Shown: piece by piece, positions 17,223-26,415 of the stretch
Layout: each line of letters opens with the position of its first letter
How positions within the stretch are numbered: position 1 is the first letter of the stretch
Source of the DNA: Nodularia sp. (in: cyanobacteria)
GTDB taxonomy: Bacteria > Cyanobacteriota > Cyanobacteriia > Cyanobacteriales > Nostocaceae
Length of the DNA stretch: 37,929 nt
Assembly: GCA_007692755.1 (NCBI GenBank)
Contig: REBL01000263.1
Coordinates: forward strand, 1-37,929
Reading direction: 5' to 3'
Translations under genes and position numbers: made by a program
The notes under the pieces: generated by a model
Seen by the model: the letters and a program-made list of their open reading frames with translations, nothing else
The model's database searches: none
What the model was told of the DNA's origin: nothing

Positions 17223-17390
17223 ATGACTCGTATTAATAGGCTTTTGCACCAACTTTGTAGCGCCAAAGTTTTAATTGTTTGTGCTTTGACCATGACACTA
17301 GGTGTAAATTCCGCTGTAGCAAAAGGATATCAACCACCTTCAGATCAAAAACCCCCTAATGATTATTCAGATTCATCAGGTGTCAGATAA
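17223..17390 (+). pseudogene. Short secreted-type reading frame, probable truncated remnant (DUF928-like N-terminus)
   Basis: ATG 17223 opens 55 codons. Residues 1-33 form a clear signal peptide (basic start, VLIVCALTMTLGVNSAVA), followed by GYQPPSDQKPPNDYSDSSG and then a premature stop. The Pro/Ser/Gly-rich segment resembles the start of cyanobacterial DUF928 secreted proteins, which often neighbour CHASE2 genes. A shifted frame continues as SDKLSPVLPPSLHLVP for a few residues and is then cut by the repeat element at 17422. I therefore read it as a decayed gene. The family call is from memory of sequence style and is tentative; a genuine short secreted peptide is the alternative. Confidence 0.4.
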
Positions 17391-17421
17391 ATTATCCCCA
17401 GTTTTGCCCCCCAGTCTCCAT

Positions 17422-17556
17422 CTAGTACCGCATGGCGTAAGTCAAAAGTTTACCCTGAGCGTAGCCGAAGGGTCAAAAGTCAAAAGTCAAAAAACTTATT
17501 CTAGAGGCTTTTCATTGATTTTGAATGGTCTGTCTATTTACGCCGTGCTGTACTAG
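17422..17556. mobile_element. MITE-like element, copy 1
   Basis: A 135-bp non-coding element with terminal inverted repeats CTAGTACCGCATGGCGTAA and, at the far end in reverse complement, CTAGTACAGCACGGCGTAA (17 of 19 match). Its right 52 bases match the element at 35300-35393 at 46 positions. Copy 1 is about 41 bases longer because a hairpin-type repeat (17452-17473, ACCCTGAGCGTAGCCGAAGG) with flanking GTCAAAAG repeats sits inside it. Its right end contains the stop codon of mrdA. Confidence 0.75.
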
Positions 17557-19361
17557 TTTGGCTTTTGATACTTGCCAGGGTACTTGCGTTGAAAGTAGTC
17601 TTCCATAATTTCTAAAATCATGGGGCCAGCAAGACTCCCGCCACCACCACCAGAATGTTCAGTAAAAGCTACAATCAGAATTTCTGGTTTATCTGCTGGG
17701 GCATAAGCACCAAACCAAGCATGATTTTTTTTCACCCCACGCTGCCATGCTTCAGCTGTACCTGTTTTACCCGCTACTGGGGGAAGTGTAGGCTTATCTA
17801 AAACTCTACCAGTACCCTCAGTTATCACCTTCCTGAGTCCGTCTTGGATAATTTTCATGGTTGTCGGTTTCATCTTCACAGGTTCTCGCCAACTTCTGGC
17901 TTCTTCATTATCTTTAAGCAAATGGGGCTGGACTCGATAGCCGCCATTAGCTGGAACTGCAAACATGACTGCAACTTGCAAAGGAGTAGCTAATAAAGCA
18001 CCTTGACCAATTGACATATTAATGCTGTCGCCTACAGTCCAAGGCATCTTCCAAGTCTTGCGTTTCCATTCGTCATCTGGTACTAAACCTCTGGCTTCTT
18101 CCGAGTCAAACTCAAAGCCAGTTTTTTCACCAAATCCAAATTTACGAGTCCATTCAATCAAAGTGGGGCCACCCACTGCTCTAGCAATTTGATAAAAGAA
18201 AGTATCACTACTCCACTGCATTGCGCCCACAAAACCTAAAGGCCCGAATCCGGCGTGGTTCCATTCACCAAATCTCGTACCACCAATCGTTAAGGAACCG
18301 TAGGTTTGTAAGACTGTGTTCGGCGCAAATTTACCTGATTCCAGTCCAGCAGCCGTAGTGACAATTTTGAAAGTACTAGCGGGAGGAAAAGCACTCAGAG
18401 CGCGATTAACTAAAGGATGGTTTACTCCTTGGAGAGTTTCCCAATCTTTTTGGGTGAGTTTTTGCTTAGAGAAGATATTGGGGTCAAAGGTGGGGCGAGA
18501 TACCATCGCTAAGACTGCTCCATTGTTGGGGTCAAGTGCTACAACCGCACCGTTGTAATTGCCCAAAGCTTTGTCTGCGGCCATTTGCAGTTTTAAATCT
18601 ATGGTTAAATTTAAATCATTCCCCGGCTTTGCCTGTTTTTCTCCCAACACCCGTATCGGACGACCCGCGCCATCTACTTCTACTTGTTGACCGCCCCATT
18701 CACCCCGGAGAACATTTTCGTAAGCTTTTTCAGCCCCCATCTGACCAATGACATCTCCTAATCGATAGCCTGACTCCCGCCTCTGTGTTAACTGTTCGGG
18801 AGTTAATTCTCGCGTATAGCCCAGTACATGGGCTAATTCTTTACCGTGGGGGTAGTAGCGAACGGCTTCGGTATGGATTTCTACATCTTTTAATTCGTTT
18901 TCATATTCTTTGAGAGCTGTGATTTGGGCTTCATTTAGGTCGCGAGCAATGCGAATGAGTGAAGAAGAGTTGGGTCCCGCCTCTTGTAATTGTTTTTCTA
19001 ATTCCGCTTTGGGGATATCCAGAATTTTCTCTAGACGTGAACCGACTACTGACCACCCAGCTTTGGTATGTGCCATTGGCCACAGGTATACAGAACGAGG
19101 ATAACGCGTACTCGCTAAAAGTTGACCATTCCGGTCAAAAATAGTACCCCTTTCTGGTTGTTTGGGAATTATCCGGACTCGGTTAGCTTCTGCTCGTAAA
19201 CGGTGTTTCGCTCCGTCGACAATTTGTAAGTATGCTAACCGAATGCCTATTCCAGTGGTCATTAATAGAGTAAAAGCAATTAAAAATGCGGGCTGAAAAT
19301 TTCGGCCAACTGTACGTGTATCTTTTTTTCCACGAAGTGGGGATGGTTGCAATAAAGTCAT
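17553..19361 (-). CDS. mrdA: Penicillin-binding protein 2, class B transpeptidase
   Basis: Peptidoglycan D,D-transpeptidase for cell elongation. The 602-residue protein has a cytoplasmic tail, one membrane helix (about 27-47), a PBP dimerization region (RGTIFDRNGQLLA, about 75-230) and a transpeptidase domain with the active-site STFK tetrad at Ser329-Lys332, SSDTF as the SxN-type motif and KTGTAEAW from Lys532. The start ATG at 19361 has only a weak ribosome site. Its TAG stop (17555-17553) and part of the last Asn codon lie in the terminal repeat of a MITE, so the native C-terminus may have been longer or different. FtsI (PBP3) is the alternative class B paralogue; overall pattern fits MrdA better. 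Confidence 0.9.
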   Translation of the reverse strand: MTLLQPSPLRGKKDTRTVGRNFQPAFLIAFTLLMTTGIGIRLAYLQIVDGAKHRLRAEANRVRIIPKQPERGTIFDRNGQLLASTRYPRSVYLWPMAHTKAGWSVVGSRLEKILDIPKAELEKQLQEAGPNSSSLIRIARDLNEAQITALKEYENELKDVEIHTEAVRYYPHGKELAHVLGYTRELTPEQLTQRRESGYRLGDVIGQMGAEKAYENVLRGEWGGQQVEVDGAGRPIRVLGEKQAKPGNDLNLTIDLKLQMAADKALGNYNGAVVALDPNNGAVLAMVSRPTFDPNIFSKQKLTQKDWETLQGVNHPLVNRALSAFPPASTFKIVTTAAGLESGKFAPNTVLQTYGSLTIGGTRFGEWNHAGFGPLGFVGAMQWSSDTFFYQIARAVGGPTLIEWTRKFGFGEKTGFEFDSEEARGLVPDDEWKRKTWKMPWTVGDSINMSIGQGALLATPLQVAVMFAVPANGGYRVQPHLLKDNEEARSWREPVKMKPTTMKIIQDGLRKVITEGTGRVLDKPTLPPVAGKTGTAEAWQRGVKKNHAWFGAYAPADKPEILIVAFTEHSGGGGGSLAGPMILEIMEDYFQRKYPGKYQKPN

Positions 19362-19510
19362 AAGACAAATAAATTTTCTAAACTAGTATTAATATGTATA
19401 AGATGATGCTAAATGCTTACTAAGGATTTAGCGCCAAAGCGAGCGCCTGAGCTATGAACTGTCAACAAACTTTTATACCGCATAATTTATCAATCAGGAA
19501 AGGGTCTAAT

Positions 19511-19588
19511 ACCCCTAGCCTACCGGAACCTCAAGGGGATACGTCTACACGTAGGCTGGATTTCATTCGGTCGGGGTTTCAATCCCCG
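19511..19588 (+). promoter_or_regulatory. Structured leader candidate upstream of potA (possible pseudoknot plus hairpin)
   Basis: CCCCT (19512-19516) can pair with AGGGG (19534-19538), and the adjoining AGCCTAC (19517-19523) with GTAGGCT (19551-19557). The two pairings cross, giving an H-type pseudoknot or two exclusive folds. A separate hairpin follows, CGGGG (19572-19576) with CCCCG (19584-19588). The block lies 130 bases before potA, in the 358-base gap after the divergent mrdA start; I see no gene there. It matches no riboswitch class I know, so an RNA role is inferred. Confidence 0.35.
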
Positions 19589-19719
19589 TGGCAAATAGTC
19601 TTCAATTGAGAATTTGGAATTGTTGATTTAGTCTCCAGCCTTAGCTACCAAATTTTAAGTTTCAATAGACGAATTAAAATGACAAAATAATCTCATATCA
19701 GAGCATTCTACTGAGGATT

Positions 19720-20853
19720 ATGACTCAAATTGTCAGGCAAAATCAAAATAAAATCACCACATTTCAACCACTGGATGTTGAACTGCGTCATGTTTTCAAG
19801 TTTTTTAATCAAGAACCAGCAGTACATGGAGTAGATTTAGATATCAGACAGGGAGAATTCTTTAGTATTTTAGGCCCTTCTGGTTGTGGTAAAACAACCA
19901 TACTACGCTTAATAGCTGGGTTTGAGATGACTGATGCTGGCAAGGTCTTGATTCAGGGTCAGCAGATGACTAATATCCCTGCTTATCGCCGACCCGTAAA
20001 CACTGTTTTTCAAAGCTATGCTCTGTTTAACCACATGAATGTGTGGGATAATATTGCTTTTGGACTGCGCCTCCACAAAAAAATCTGCAAATCAGAAATT
20101 GAAACCAGAGTTAAAGAAGCGTTAATGCTGGTAAAAATGGAAAGTTTGCGATCGCGCTTTCCCAGTCAACTCTCTGGTGGTGAACAGCAACGGGTAGCTT
20201 TAGCCAGGGCTTTAGTCAATCGCCCCACTGTCTTACTTCTAGATGAACCCTTGGGGGCTTTAGATTTAAAACTGCGTAAAAATATGCAGGTCGAGTTATC
20301 GAGTTTACATAAAAATTTAGGATTGACCTTTATCATGGTGACACACGATCAGGAAGAGGCCATGTCCTTAAGCGATCGCATCGCCGTCATGAATCAAGGC
20401 AAAATTGAGCAAATCGGTACTCCTAAAGAAATTTACGAACATCCCCAAACTCCTTTTGTCGCCGACTTTATCGGTGATACTAATTTATTTAGTGGTGAAA
20501 TCACTAATGTGGAATCCTCAAGCGTGCAAATTGAGACAAAAACGAAACTGAAAATTACCGTCGCCCGCAGTCCACAGACACCAACTGAATTATCTCAAGC
20601 CGTAGTGGTGAGTGTGCGCCCCGAAAAAATTCAACTTTCGCTTTATCACCCTAGTCTATTAACAAACTGCTTTGAAGCCCGGCTGGGTAAGGTAATGTAT
20701 TTGGGAACCCACGTTAGTTATGTTGTGGAATTAACAAATGGTGTGAGGATCAATGTTTTGCAGCCCAATACCTTTGGTGATTTACCAGACAATGACACAC
20801 CTATTTACGCTTGGTGGACCGAAAGTGACTGTATAGCTTTATTAAATAATTAG
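19720..20853 (+). CDS. potA: Spermidine/putrescine ABC transporter ATP-binding protein
   Basis: ATPase subunit of a polyamine-type importer. The 377-residue protein has Walker A GPSGCGKTT (52-60), a Q-loop (NTVFQSYALF), signature LSGGEQQRVALARAL, Walker B VLLLDEPLGALD and H-loop THDQEEAM. A C-terminal TOBE region (about 280-375, VVVSVRPEKIQL) follows, as in PotA/CysA-type regulated ATPases. GAGGA lies a few bases before ATG 19720. It ends two bases before potD, so the genes are one operon. PotA versus other spermidine/iron(III)-type ATPases is decided by the PotD and PotB neighbours. Confidence 0.92.
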   Translation: MTQIVRQNQNKITTFQPLDVELRHVFKFFNQEPAVHGVDLDIRQGEFFSILGPSGCGKTTILRLIAGFEMTDAGKVLIQGQQMTNIPAYRRPVNTVFQSYALFNHMNVWDNIAFGLRLHKKICKSEIETRVKEALMLVKMESLRSRFPSQLSGGEQQRVALARALVNRPTVLLLDEPLGALDLKLRKNMQVELSSLHKNLGLTFIMVTHDQEEAMSLSDRIAVMNQGKIEQIGTPKEIYEHPQTPFVADFIGDTNLFSGEITNVESSSVQIETKTKLKITVARSPQTPTELSQAVVVSVRPEKIQLSLYHPSLLTNCFEARLGKVMYLGTHVSYVVELTNGVRINVLQPNTFGDLPDNDTPIYAWWTESDCIALLNN

Positions 20854-20855
20854 TT

Positions 20856-21938
20856 ATGGCAAATAGACGGCAATTTTTACAAGCTTTGACAGCACTGTCT
20901 AGTTTGTCTCTGGCTAGTTGTGGCTGGACACTAGGTAATGTCAATTCTGCGCCCAATGTTGGAAGCAGTGACCAACTGTATATTTACACTTGGACGCAAT
21001 ATGCTGACCAAGAATTACTTGCAGCTTTTACCAAGCAAACAGGCATAAAAGTGCTGGTGGATGTCTATGATTCTAACGAGGTGATGCTAGCTAAACTATT
21101 GGCTGGTGGTGGTGCTGCTTACAGCCTCATCTATCCATCTGACTATATGGTACAGAAGATGGAGGAGCAAGGTCTATTAACCCAATTAAATGATCAGCGC
21201 TTAATTGGTACAGATAAATTATTTCCCCAGTTCCAAAATCCTAGTTATGACCCTAATAACCGCTATAGCATTCCCTTTAATTGGGGAACAACAGGTTTAA
21301 TTTACAATTCAGAAATCCTCAAGGATGCACCAGAAGATTGGGATTATCTTTGGCAAAATCAGGGCATACTCAATAAGCGGATGACATTGTTAAATGATAT
21401 CCGTGAGGTGATGGGTGCAGTATTACGAATGTTGGGTTATTCATATAACTCAACAGACGAAAACCAAATTAAACAGGCTTATGAAAAATTGTTAGAGTTG
21501 AAACCCGCGATCGCTGCCTTTAATACTGATGCTTGGCAAAACCAAATGTTGGCAGGAGATTTAACCTTAGCAATGTGTTATTCAGTAGATGCGATCAAAG
21601 TTACCCAAGAGAATCCTCAACTCAAATATGTCATTCCGCGCAGTGGTTCTTCAATATGGACTGATGCAATTGTTATCCCTAAAACAGCGCCCAATATAGA
21701 TGGAGCCTATGCCTGGATTAACTTTCTTTTGCAACCAGAAGTAGCAGCTATGATTAGCGAACGCATGAATATTGCCACTCCTAATAGTGCTGGTTTTGAA
21801 AAATTACCAAATCACATCCAGAATAATCCAAATTTGTTTCCTCCTGCGACACTGTTAGAAAAATGTGAACGTATTACTCCTTTAGGAGATGTGGAATATA
21901 TTTATGAGCGCTACTGGACTCAATTGACTAGTAATTAG
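20856..21938 (+). CDS. potD: Polyamine-type periplasmic binding lipoprotein
   Basis: Extracytoplasmic binding protein of the polyamine importer, 360 residues. The N-terminus NRRQFLQALTALSSLSLASC combines a twin-arginine-like start with a lipobox ending at Cys22, so it may be Tat-exported and lipid-anchored. The mature part has the PotD pattern: LYIYTWTQYADQELLAAF, SDYMVQKM, YSIPFNWGTTGLIYN and DAWQNQMLAGDLTLAMCYS. It begins two bases after the potA stop. The order potA-potD-potB differs from the enterobacterial potABCD order. Spermidine or putrescine as ligand is inferred from family only. Confidence 0.9.
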   Translation: MANRRQFLQALTALSSLSLASCGWTLGNVNSAPNVGSSDQLYIYTWTQYADQELLAAFTKQTGIKVLVDVYDSNEVMLAKLLAGGGAAYSLIYPSDYMVQKMEEQGLLTQLNDQRLIGTDKLFPQFQNPSYDPNNRYSIPFNWGTTGLIYNSEILKDAPEDWDYLWQNQGILNKRMTLLNDIREVMGAVLRMLGYSYNSTDENQIKQAYEKLLELKPAIAAFNTDAWQNQMLAGDLTLAMCYSVDAIKVTQENPQLKYVIPRSGSSIWTDAIVIPKTAPNIDGAYAWINFLLQPEVAAMISERMNIATPNSAGFEKLPNHIQNNPNLFPPATLLEKCERITPLGDVEYIYERYWTQLTSN

Positions 21939-21968
21939 AAAAGTAAATATATAATTTTTTGAATTATT

Positions 21969-22886
21969 ATGTCTAAGAAAAATAGCTCCGCTGAAATATA
22001 TCCATCAGGCAATAATGCCGACATAAAAAAAATACATTCCCCTCAGTTCAACTGGCTGCAACCCTTAGTATTGCTTATCCCTTCTGGTGTTTGGTTATTA
22101 CTTTTGCTAGTGCTACCAACACTGTTAATTTTGCAGTTAAGCTTTGTACCCAATATTAGACCAGGAGAAATAGTCAATCCCAGTGGACTCGATAACTATA
22201 TTCGGATAATTGACCCCTTATATTTGCAAGTTATTGGGCGTTCCCTGTGGTTAGCGATCGCCACCACTATAATTTGTCTGCTCTTGGGCTTCCCTGTCGC
22301 CTATTGGATTGCTCAAATAGCACCACAACGCTGGCGGAATTTGCTACTTTTAGGCTTTGTTCTGCCTTTATGGACTTCCTCCCTGCTGCGTTCTTATGCG
22401 TGGATTACTATATTACGTCCTACTGGCTTATTAAACAGCGTACTCAGCAGTTTAGGCTTGCCTACTTTAGAATTACTTAACCGGATTCCAGCCGTATTAA
22501 TTGGCATGAGCTATAGTTTATTACCCTATATGGTATTAATTCTCTATGCCTCTTTAGAAAAGCTAGATAGGCGCTTACTAGAAGCAGCCGCCGACTTAGG
22601 TGCAAATGACGTAGAAACTTTTTTGAAAGTCACCATACCCCAAATTTTGCCAGGAATTACAGCTGGCTCAATGCTTGTCTTAATTACAGCATTAGGGGAT
22701 TTTATCAATCCAGAATTATTGGGTGGGGCTTCTAGTATGACGGCAGCCCGCTTAGTTTATAACCAATTTCTCGGAGTTACCCAAAATTGGGGCTTTGGTT
22801 CAGCCTTGAGTATGACATTAATTTTGGCTGTAAGTATAGCGATCGCGCTTTTAATTAAGTTTGGTGAAGTTAGGGATCATAGCTAA
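21969..22886 (+). CDS. potB: Polyamine ABC transporter permease, PotB type
   Basis: Inner-membrane permease of 305 residues with six hydrophobic helices and the EAA loop motif LEAAADLGANDVETFLKVTIPQILPGI. The typical PotB region with a first periplasmic loop (about 60-80) follows the first helix. It starts 30 bases after potD. No potC follows: after 59 bases the strand continues with an unrelated binding protein. The transporter therefore needs a second permease from elsewhere, or acts as a PotB homodimer. Confidence 0.9.
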   Translation: MSKKNSSAEIYPSGNNADIKKIHSPQFNWLQPLVLLIPSGVWLLLLLVLPTLLILQLSFVPNIRPGEIVNPSGLDNYIRIIDPLYLQVIGRSLWLAIATTIICLLLGFPVAYWIAQIAPQRWRNLLLLGFVLPLWTSSLLRSYAWITILRPTGLLNSVLSSLGLPTLELLNRIPAVLIGMSYSLLPYMVLILYASLEKLDRRLLEAAADLGANDVETFLKVTIPQILPGITAGSMLVLITALGDFINPELLGGASSMTAARLVYNQFLGVTQNWGFGSALSMTLILAVSIAIALLIKFGEVRDHS

Positions 22887-22948
22887 TACAGTGGTTGAAT
22901 AATATACATTAGCAGATCAATAACAGATATTGGCTATTAACCAAATTG

Positions 22949-24202
22949 ATGAATAAAAAAAATATTCCTTTATTATTAGTTTTTGGCTTAACACTCATCA
23001 TATCTTTGTTGATTTACACTCAAATTCAAGCTGCCAATAAACCTATTAAAGTAGGAATTCTACATTCTCTTAGTGGCACAATGGCAATTAGCGAAAAATC
23101 TGTTGTTGATGCCACCTTACTGGCTATTGCAGAAATTAATGCTCAAGGTGGCGTTCTAGGCAGAAAAGTTCAGCCAATTGTTGTTGATGGCGAATCTAAT
23201 TGGCAGACCTTCGCTCAAAAAGCCGAAGAATTGATTGTACAAGAAAAAGTCGTTACCGTCTTTGGCTGCTGGACTTCAGCTAGTCGGAAAACAGTCAATC
23301 CTGTATTTAATAAATATAATCATTTACTGATTTATCCAGTACAGTACGAAGGATTAGAAGATTCACCCAATATAGTCTATACAGGTGCTGCACCTAATCA
23401 ACAAATTATTCCGGCGGTTAAGTGGTCTTTTGATAATTTAGGAAAAAGATTTTTTTTGGTAGGTTCTGACTATATTTTTCCCCGCACAGCCAACGCCATT
23501 ATTAAAGACCAAGTAACCGCATTACGAGGTGAAATTCTCGGTGAAGAATATATACTTTTGGGCAGTAATGATGTTGCAAAAGCTGTAAAAAAAATCAAAG
23601 CAACACAACCAGATATTATTTTAAACACTATTAATGGCGATAGTAATATTTACTTCTTCCAAGCTTTGAAAAAGGCGGGAATTACTGCCGATAAAATTCC
23701 TACCATTTCCTTCAGTCTTGCCGAAGAAGAACTACGTAATTTCTCTATTCAAGATATGGTAGGCAATTATGCTGTCTGGAATTATTTTCAGAGTATTGAT
23801 AATCCCAGAAATCATGAATTTATCAAAAAGTTTCAGCAAAGATATGGTAAAGATAGAGTCACATCTGACCCGATGGAAGCAGCATATTTTGGCGTTTACC
23901 TGTGGGCGCAAGCAATTCAAGATGCAGGTACTGATGATGTTAATGCTATTCGAGAACATATCAAAGACCAAAGTTTTTTAGCACCAGAAGGTATTGTATA
24001 TATAGACCCTGATAACCAACATACCTGGAAAACAGTCAGAGTTGGCAAAATCCAAGCCGACGGACAATTTGAAATTGTTTGGAACTCAGATAAACCAATT
24101 CGCCCCCGACCGTATCCCCTTTCCCGTTCTAAAGCTAAATGGGAAACTTTTCTCAAATCTCTTTATCAAGGCTGGAACAATAATTGGGCAAATCCTGGTT
24201 AA
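22949..24202 (+). CDS. UrtA-like urea/short-amide periplasmic binding protein, orphan
   Basis: Type I periplasmic binding protein of 417 residues (ATG 22949; the preceding TTG is less likely). An N-terminal hydrophobic signal or anchor (IPLLLVFGLTLIISLLIY) precedes a mature domain close to UrtA: KVGILHSLSGTMAISE, VFGCWTSASRKTV, YPVQYEGLEDSPNI, FLVGSDYIFPRTAN and TINGDSNIYFF, with DPMEAAYFGVYLW later. No urtBCDE transport genes lie next to it; instead a membrane sensor kinase follows 113 bases later. It may present ligand to that kinase instead of a transporter. Urea, short amides or related compounds are plausible ligands but not proven. Confidence 0.85.
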   Translation: MNKKNIPLLLVFGLTLIISLLIYTQIQAANKPIKVGILHSLSGTMAISEKSVVDATLLAIAEINAQGGVLGRKVQPIVVDGESNWQTFAQKAEELIVQEKVVTVFGCWTSASRKTVNPVFNKYNHLLIYPVQYEGLEDSPNIVYTGAAPNQQIIPAVKWSFDNLGKRFFLVGSDYIFPRTANAIIKDQVTALRGEILGEEYILLGSNDVAKAVKKIKATQPDIILNTINGDSNIYFFQALKKAGITADKIPTISFSLAEEELRNFSIQDMVGNYAVWNYFQSIDNPRNHEFIKKFQQRYGKDRVTSDPMEAAYFGVYLWAQAIQDAGTDDVNAIREHIKDQSFLAPEGIVYIDPDNQHTWKTVRVGKIQADGQFEIVWNSDKPIRPRPYPLSRSKAKWETFLKSLYQGWNNNWANPG

Positions 24203-24315
24203 TCATGCCACAACTTTCAGAAGACTTTCAGCGATTGATTGCTTTGGAATTGATTATCTTTAATAAGATGAAGCGACTTGACCACCCTATATAAATGTAA
24301 ATTTGGAGTGGAAAT

Positions 24316-26415
24316 GTGAAAAACACCAAAATAGTCAACAAACTAATACTATGGTTTTTAATAATTGCCCTGTTGCCTCTAACCAAAATCACTTGCTTAA
24401 ATTATTATATTGCCAGTAGTTCTCGGAAAAAAGAAGCTGAGAATAATTTGATTGCGATGGCAGATAACAAAGCTAAATGGCTAGAAAACTATATTAATGA
24501 ACGAAAAAATGATGCCACAGCTATTACACAAATTCCCAATATAATCAATGCTGTAGAAAAATATCAACTGGTATTTGAAAAATTTGGTGTTAATTCTCAG
24601 GCATATCAAGAATTAGATGCAGAATATAAAACCTTTATAACTAATTATTTAGAAATATTTGGTTATTCCGATATTTTTTTAATCTCTCAGGCTGGGGATG
24701 CTATTTTTTCAGTAAAACGTGATCAAGAATTTGGTTCAAACTTTTATACAGGAACTTACAAAGATTATGAGCTAGCCAAAGTTTTTGACCGAGCGAAAAC
24801 ATTAATGCAAGTCGAAATGTCGAATTTTGGCTATCATTTAGATGATAAAGCACCAGTTTCTTTTATTGCTGCTCCTATTTTTAATAATAACATAATTATT
24901 GGTGTATTAGTCTTAAAACTGGATAATCAAGAGTTTAATAAAGTCGTTAATAATTATATTGGTTTGGGGAAAACTGGTGAAACTATAATTGTTTCACAAA
25001 TTAATGAAACCATAGTATTTACATCACCAATCCGTCATGATCCCAATGCTGCTTTTAACAGAACCATTAAAGTTAACCAGCAAAAGTCTCACCCACTTAA
25101 TCAGGCTTCTCAGGGGATGAAAGGCTTTGGTATTACCTTTGATTATCGAGGTCAAGAAACTATCGCCGCTTGGAGGTATTTACCTTCCTTAAATAGTGGG
25201 CTATTAGTTAAAATGGATACAGCAGAAGCTTTTGCTTCTTTAAATACATTGCGAAATATTATTATTATTTTAATTATAATTACACTAATTTTAGTAATAT
25301 TTGCAGCTATTATAGTTGCAAAATCAATTTCTAAACCAGTTATAGAACTTACTAAAATTGTTAAAGAATTGGCAAAAGGAAATTTTTATCAGCAAGCACA
25401 AGTGACTAGCAATGACGAAATTGGTCAATTGGCAAAATCATTTAATATTATGGCAGAAAATCTAGAAAAGTCTTTTGAGACTATCAAGTTGAGAGAGCTA
25501 GAATTGGCTGCTGCTAACGAGAAATTAGCAGTGATTTTAGCAGAATTACAACAAAAAGCTCAACAATTAGCTACTCAATTAATACAAAGTGAAAAAATGT
25601 CTAGTTTAGGTCAATTAGTTGCGGGTGTAGCACACGAAATTAATAACCCAGTTAGCTTTATTTATGGTAATCTTGCTCCTGCAAAGGAATACATTCAAGA
25701 TTTACTAAAAGTTATTCGCACTTATCAACAGTCCTATCCTCATCCAGTTGCAGAAATTCAAGAAATAACAAAAGATGTGGAACTAGATTTTTTAGTGATA
25801 GACCTTCCTAAGTTATTAACATCTATAGAAATGGGTGCTAAAAGAATAACAGAAATTGTCCTATCTTTACGCAATTTTTCTCGGTTGGATGAGGCGGAAA
25901 TCAAAGCTGTGAATATCCACGAGGGTATTGATAGTACCTTGATGATTTTAGCAAATCGTCTCAAAGCTAACTCTGAACGTCCAGAAATTGCTGTGATTAA
26001 AGTATACGGCAATTTACCTTTAGTAGATTGTTATGCGGGACAACTTAATCAGGTATTTATGAATATTTTATTGAACGCAATTGATGCTTTGGAAGAAGCT
26101 ATGACCAGCAAGATTTTTACTAGAGAACCAAAAATCTTTATTCGTACTGAATTGACTAAGGATAATCAAGTATCTATTAGTATTTCTGATAATGGTATTG
26201 GTATTCCTGAGCATTTTAAAAATAAATTATTTGACCCTTTTTTTACTACCAAGCCCATAGGAAAAGGTACAGGTTTAGGTTTATCGATTAGCTACAAAGT
26301 TATTACTGAAAGACATCAGGGAAAATTAGAGTGTATTTCTTCCCCTAACAAAGGGACAGAATTTTTGATTTCATTTCCTTTATATCAAGTATCAAAAAGT
26401 AACCTAATTTGTTAA
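24316..26415 (+). CDS. Membrane sensor histidine kinase (dCache-HAMP-HisKA-HATPase)
   Basis: Complete 699-residue kinase starting at GTG 24316 with GGAG about 8 bases upstream. Domains in order: first helix (about 9-30), extracytoplasmic dCache-like sensor (about 40-305), second helix (about 313-335), HAMP (SKPVIELTKIVKELAKGNF, about 340-390), coiled coil, then HisKA with His440 in GVAHEINNP. The ATPase has NQVFMNILLNAIDAL, SISDNGIGIP, the F-box FDPFFTTKP and GKGTGLGLSISYKV. All catalytic motifs are intact. No response regulator is adjacent on this strand. The preceding UrtA-like binding protein suggests a two-piece sensor for a small extracellular molecule; this is inferred from adjacency. 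Confidence 0.93.
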   Translation: MKNTKIVNKLILWFLIIALLPLTKITCLNYYIASSSRKKEAENNLIAMADNKAKWLENYINERKNDATAITQIPNIINAVEKYQLVFEKFGVNSQAYQELDAEYKTFITNYLEIFGYSDIFLISQAGDAIFSVKRDQEFGSNFYTGTYKDYELAKVFDRAKTLMQVEMSNFGYHLDDKAPVSFIAAPIFNNNIIIGVLVLKLDNQEFNKVVNNYIGLGKTGETIIVSQINETIVFTSPIRHDPNAAFNRTIKVNQQKSHPLNQASQGMKGFGITFDYRGQETIAAWRYLPSLNSGLLVKMDTAEAFASLNTLRNIIIILIIITLILVIFAAIIVAKSISKPVIELTKIVKELAKGNFYQQAQVTSNDEIGQLAKSFNIMAENLEKSFETIKLRELELAAANEKLAVILAELQQKAQQLATQLIQSEKMSSLGQLVAGVAHEINNPVSFIYGNLAPAKEYIQDLLKVIRTYQQSYPHPVAEIQEITKDVELDFLVIDLPKLLTSIEMGAKRITEIVLSLRNFSRLDEAEIKAVNIHEGIDSTLMILANRLKANSERPEIAVIKVYGNLPLVDCYAGQLNQVFMNILLNAIDALEEAMTSKIFTREPKIFIRTELTKDNQVSISISDNGIGIPEHFKNKLFDPFFTTKPIGKGTGLGLSISYKVITERHQGKLECISSPNKGTEFLISFPLYQVSKSNLIC

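Noticed and set aside
17359..17556. 65-codon reading frame across the MITE
   Set aside because: Its C-terminal half is translated repeat DNA and its N-terminal half overlaps the secreted-type remnant in another frame; not a real gene as it stands.
19572..19608. GGTTTCAATCCCCGTGGC resembles the start of some Nostoc CRISPR repeats
   Set aside because: Only one copy is present and there are no spacers or cas genes, so no array is called; the stretch is explained by a simple hairpin.
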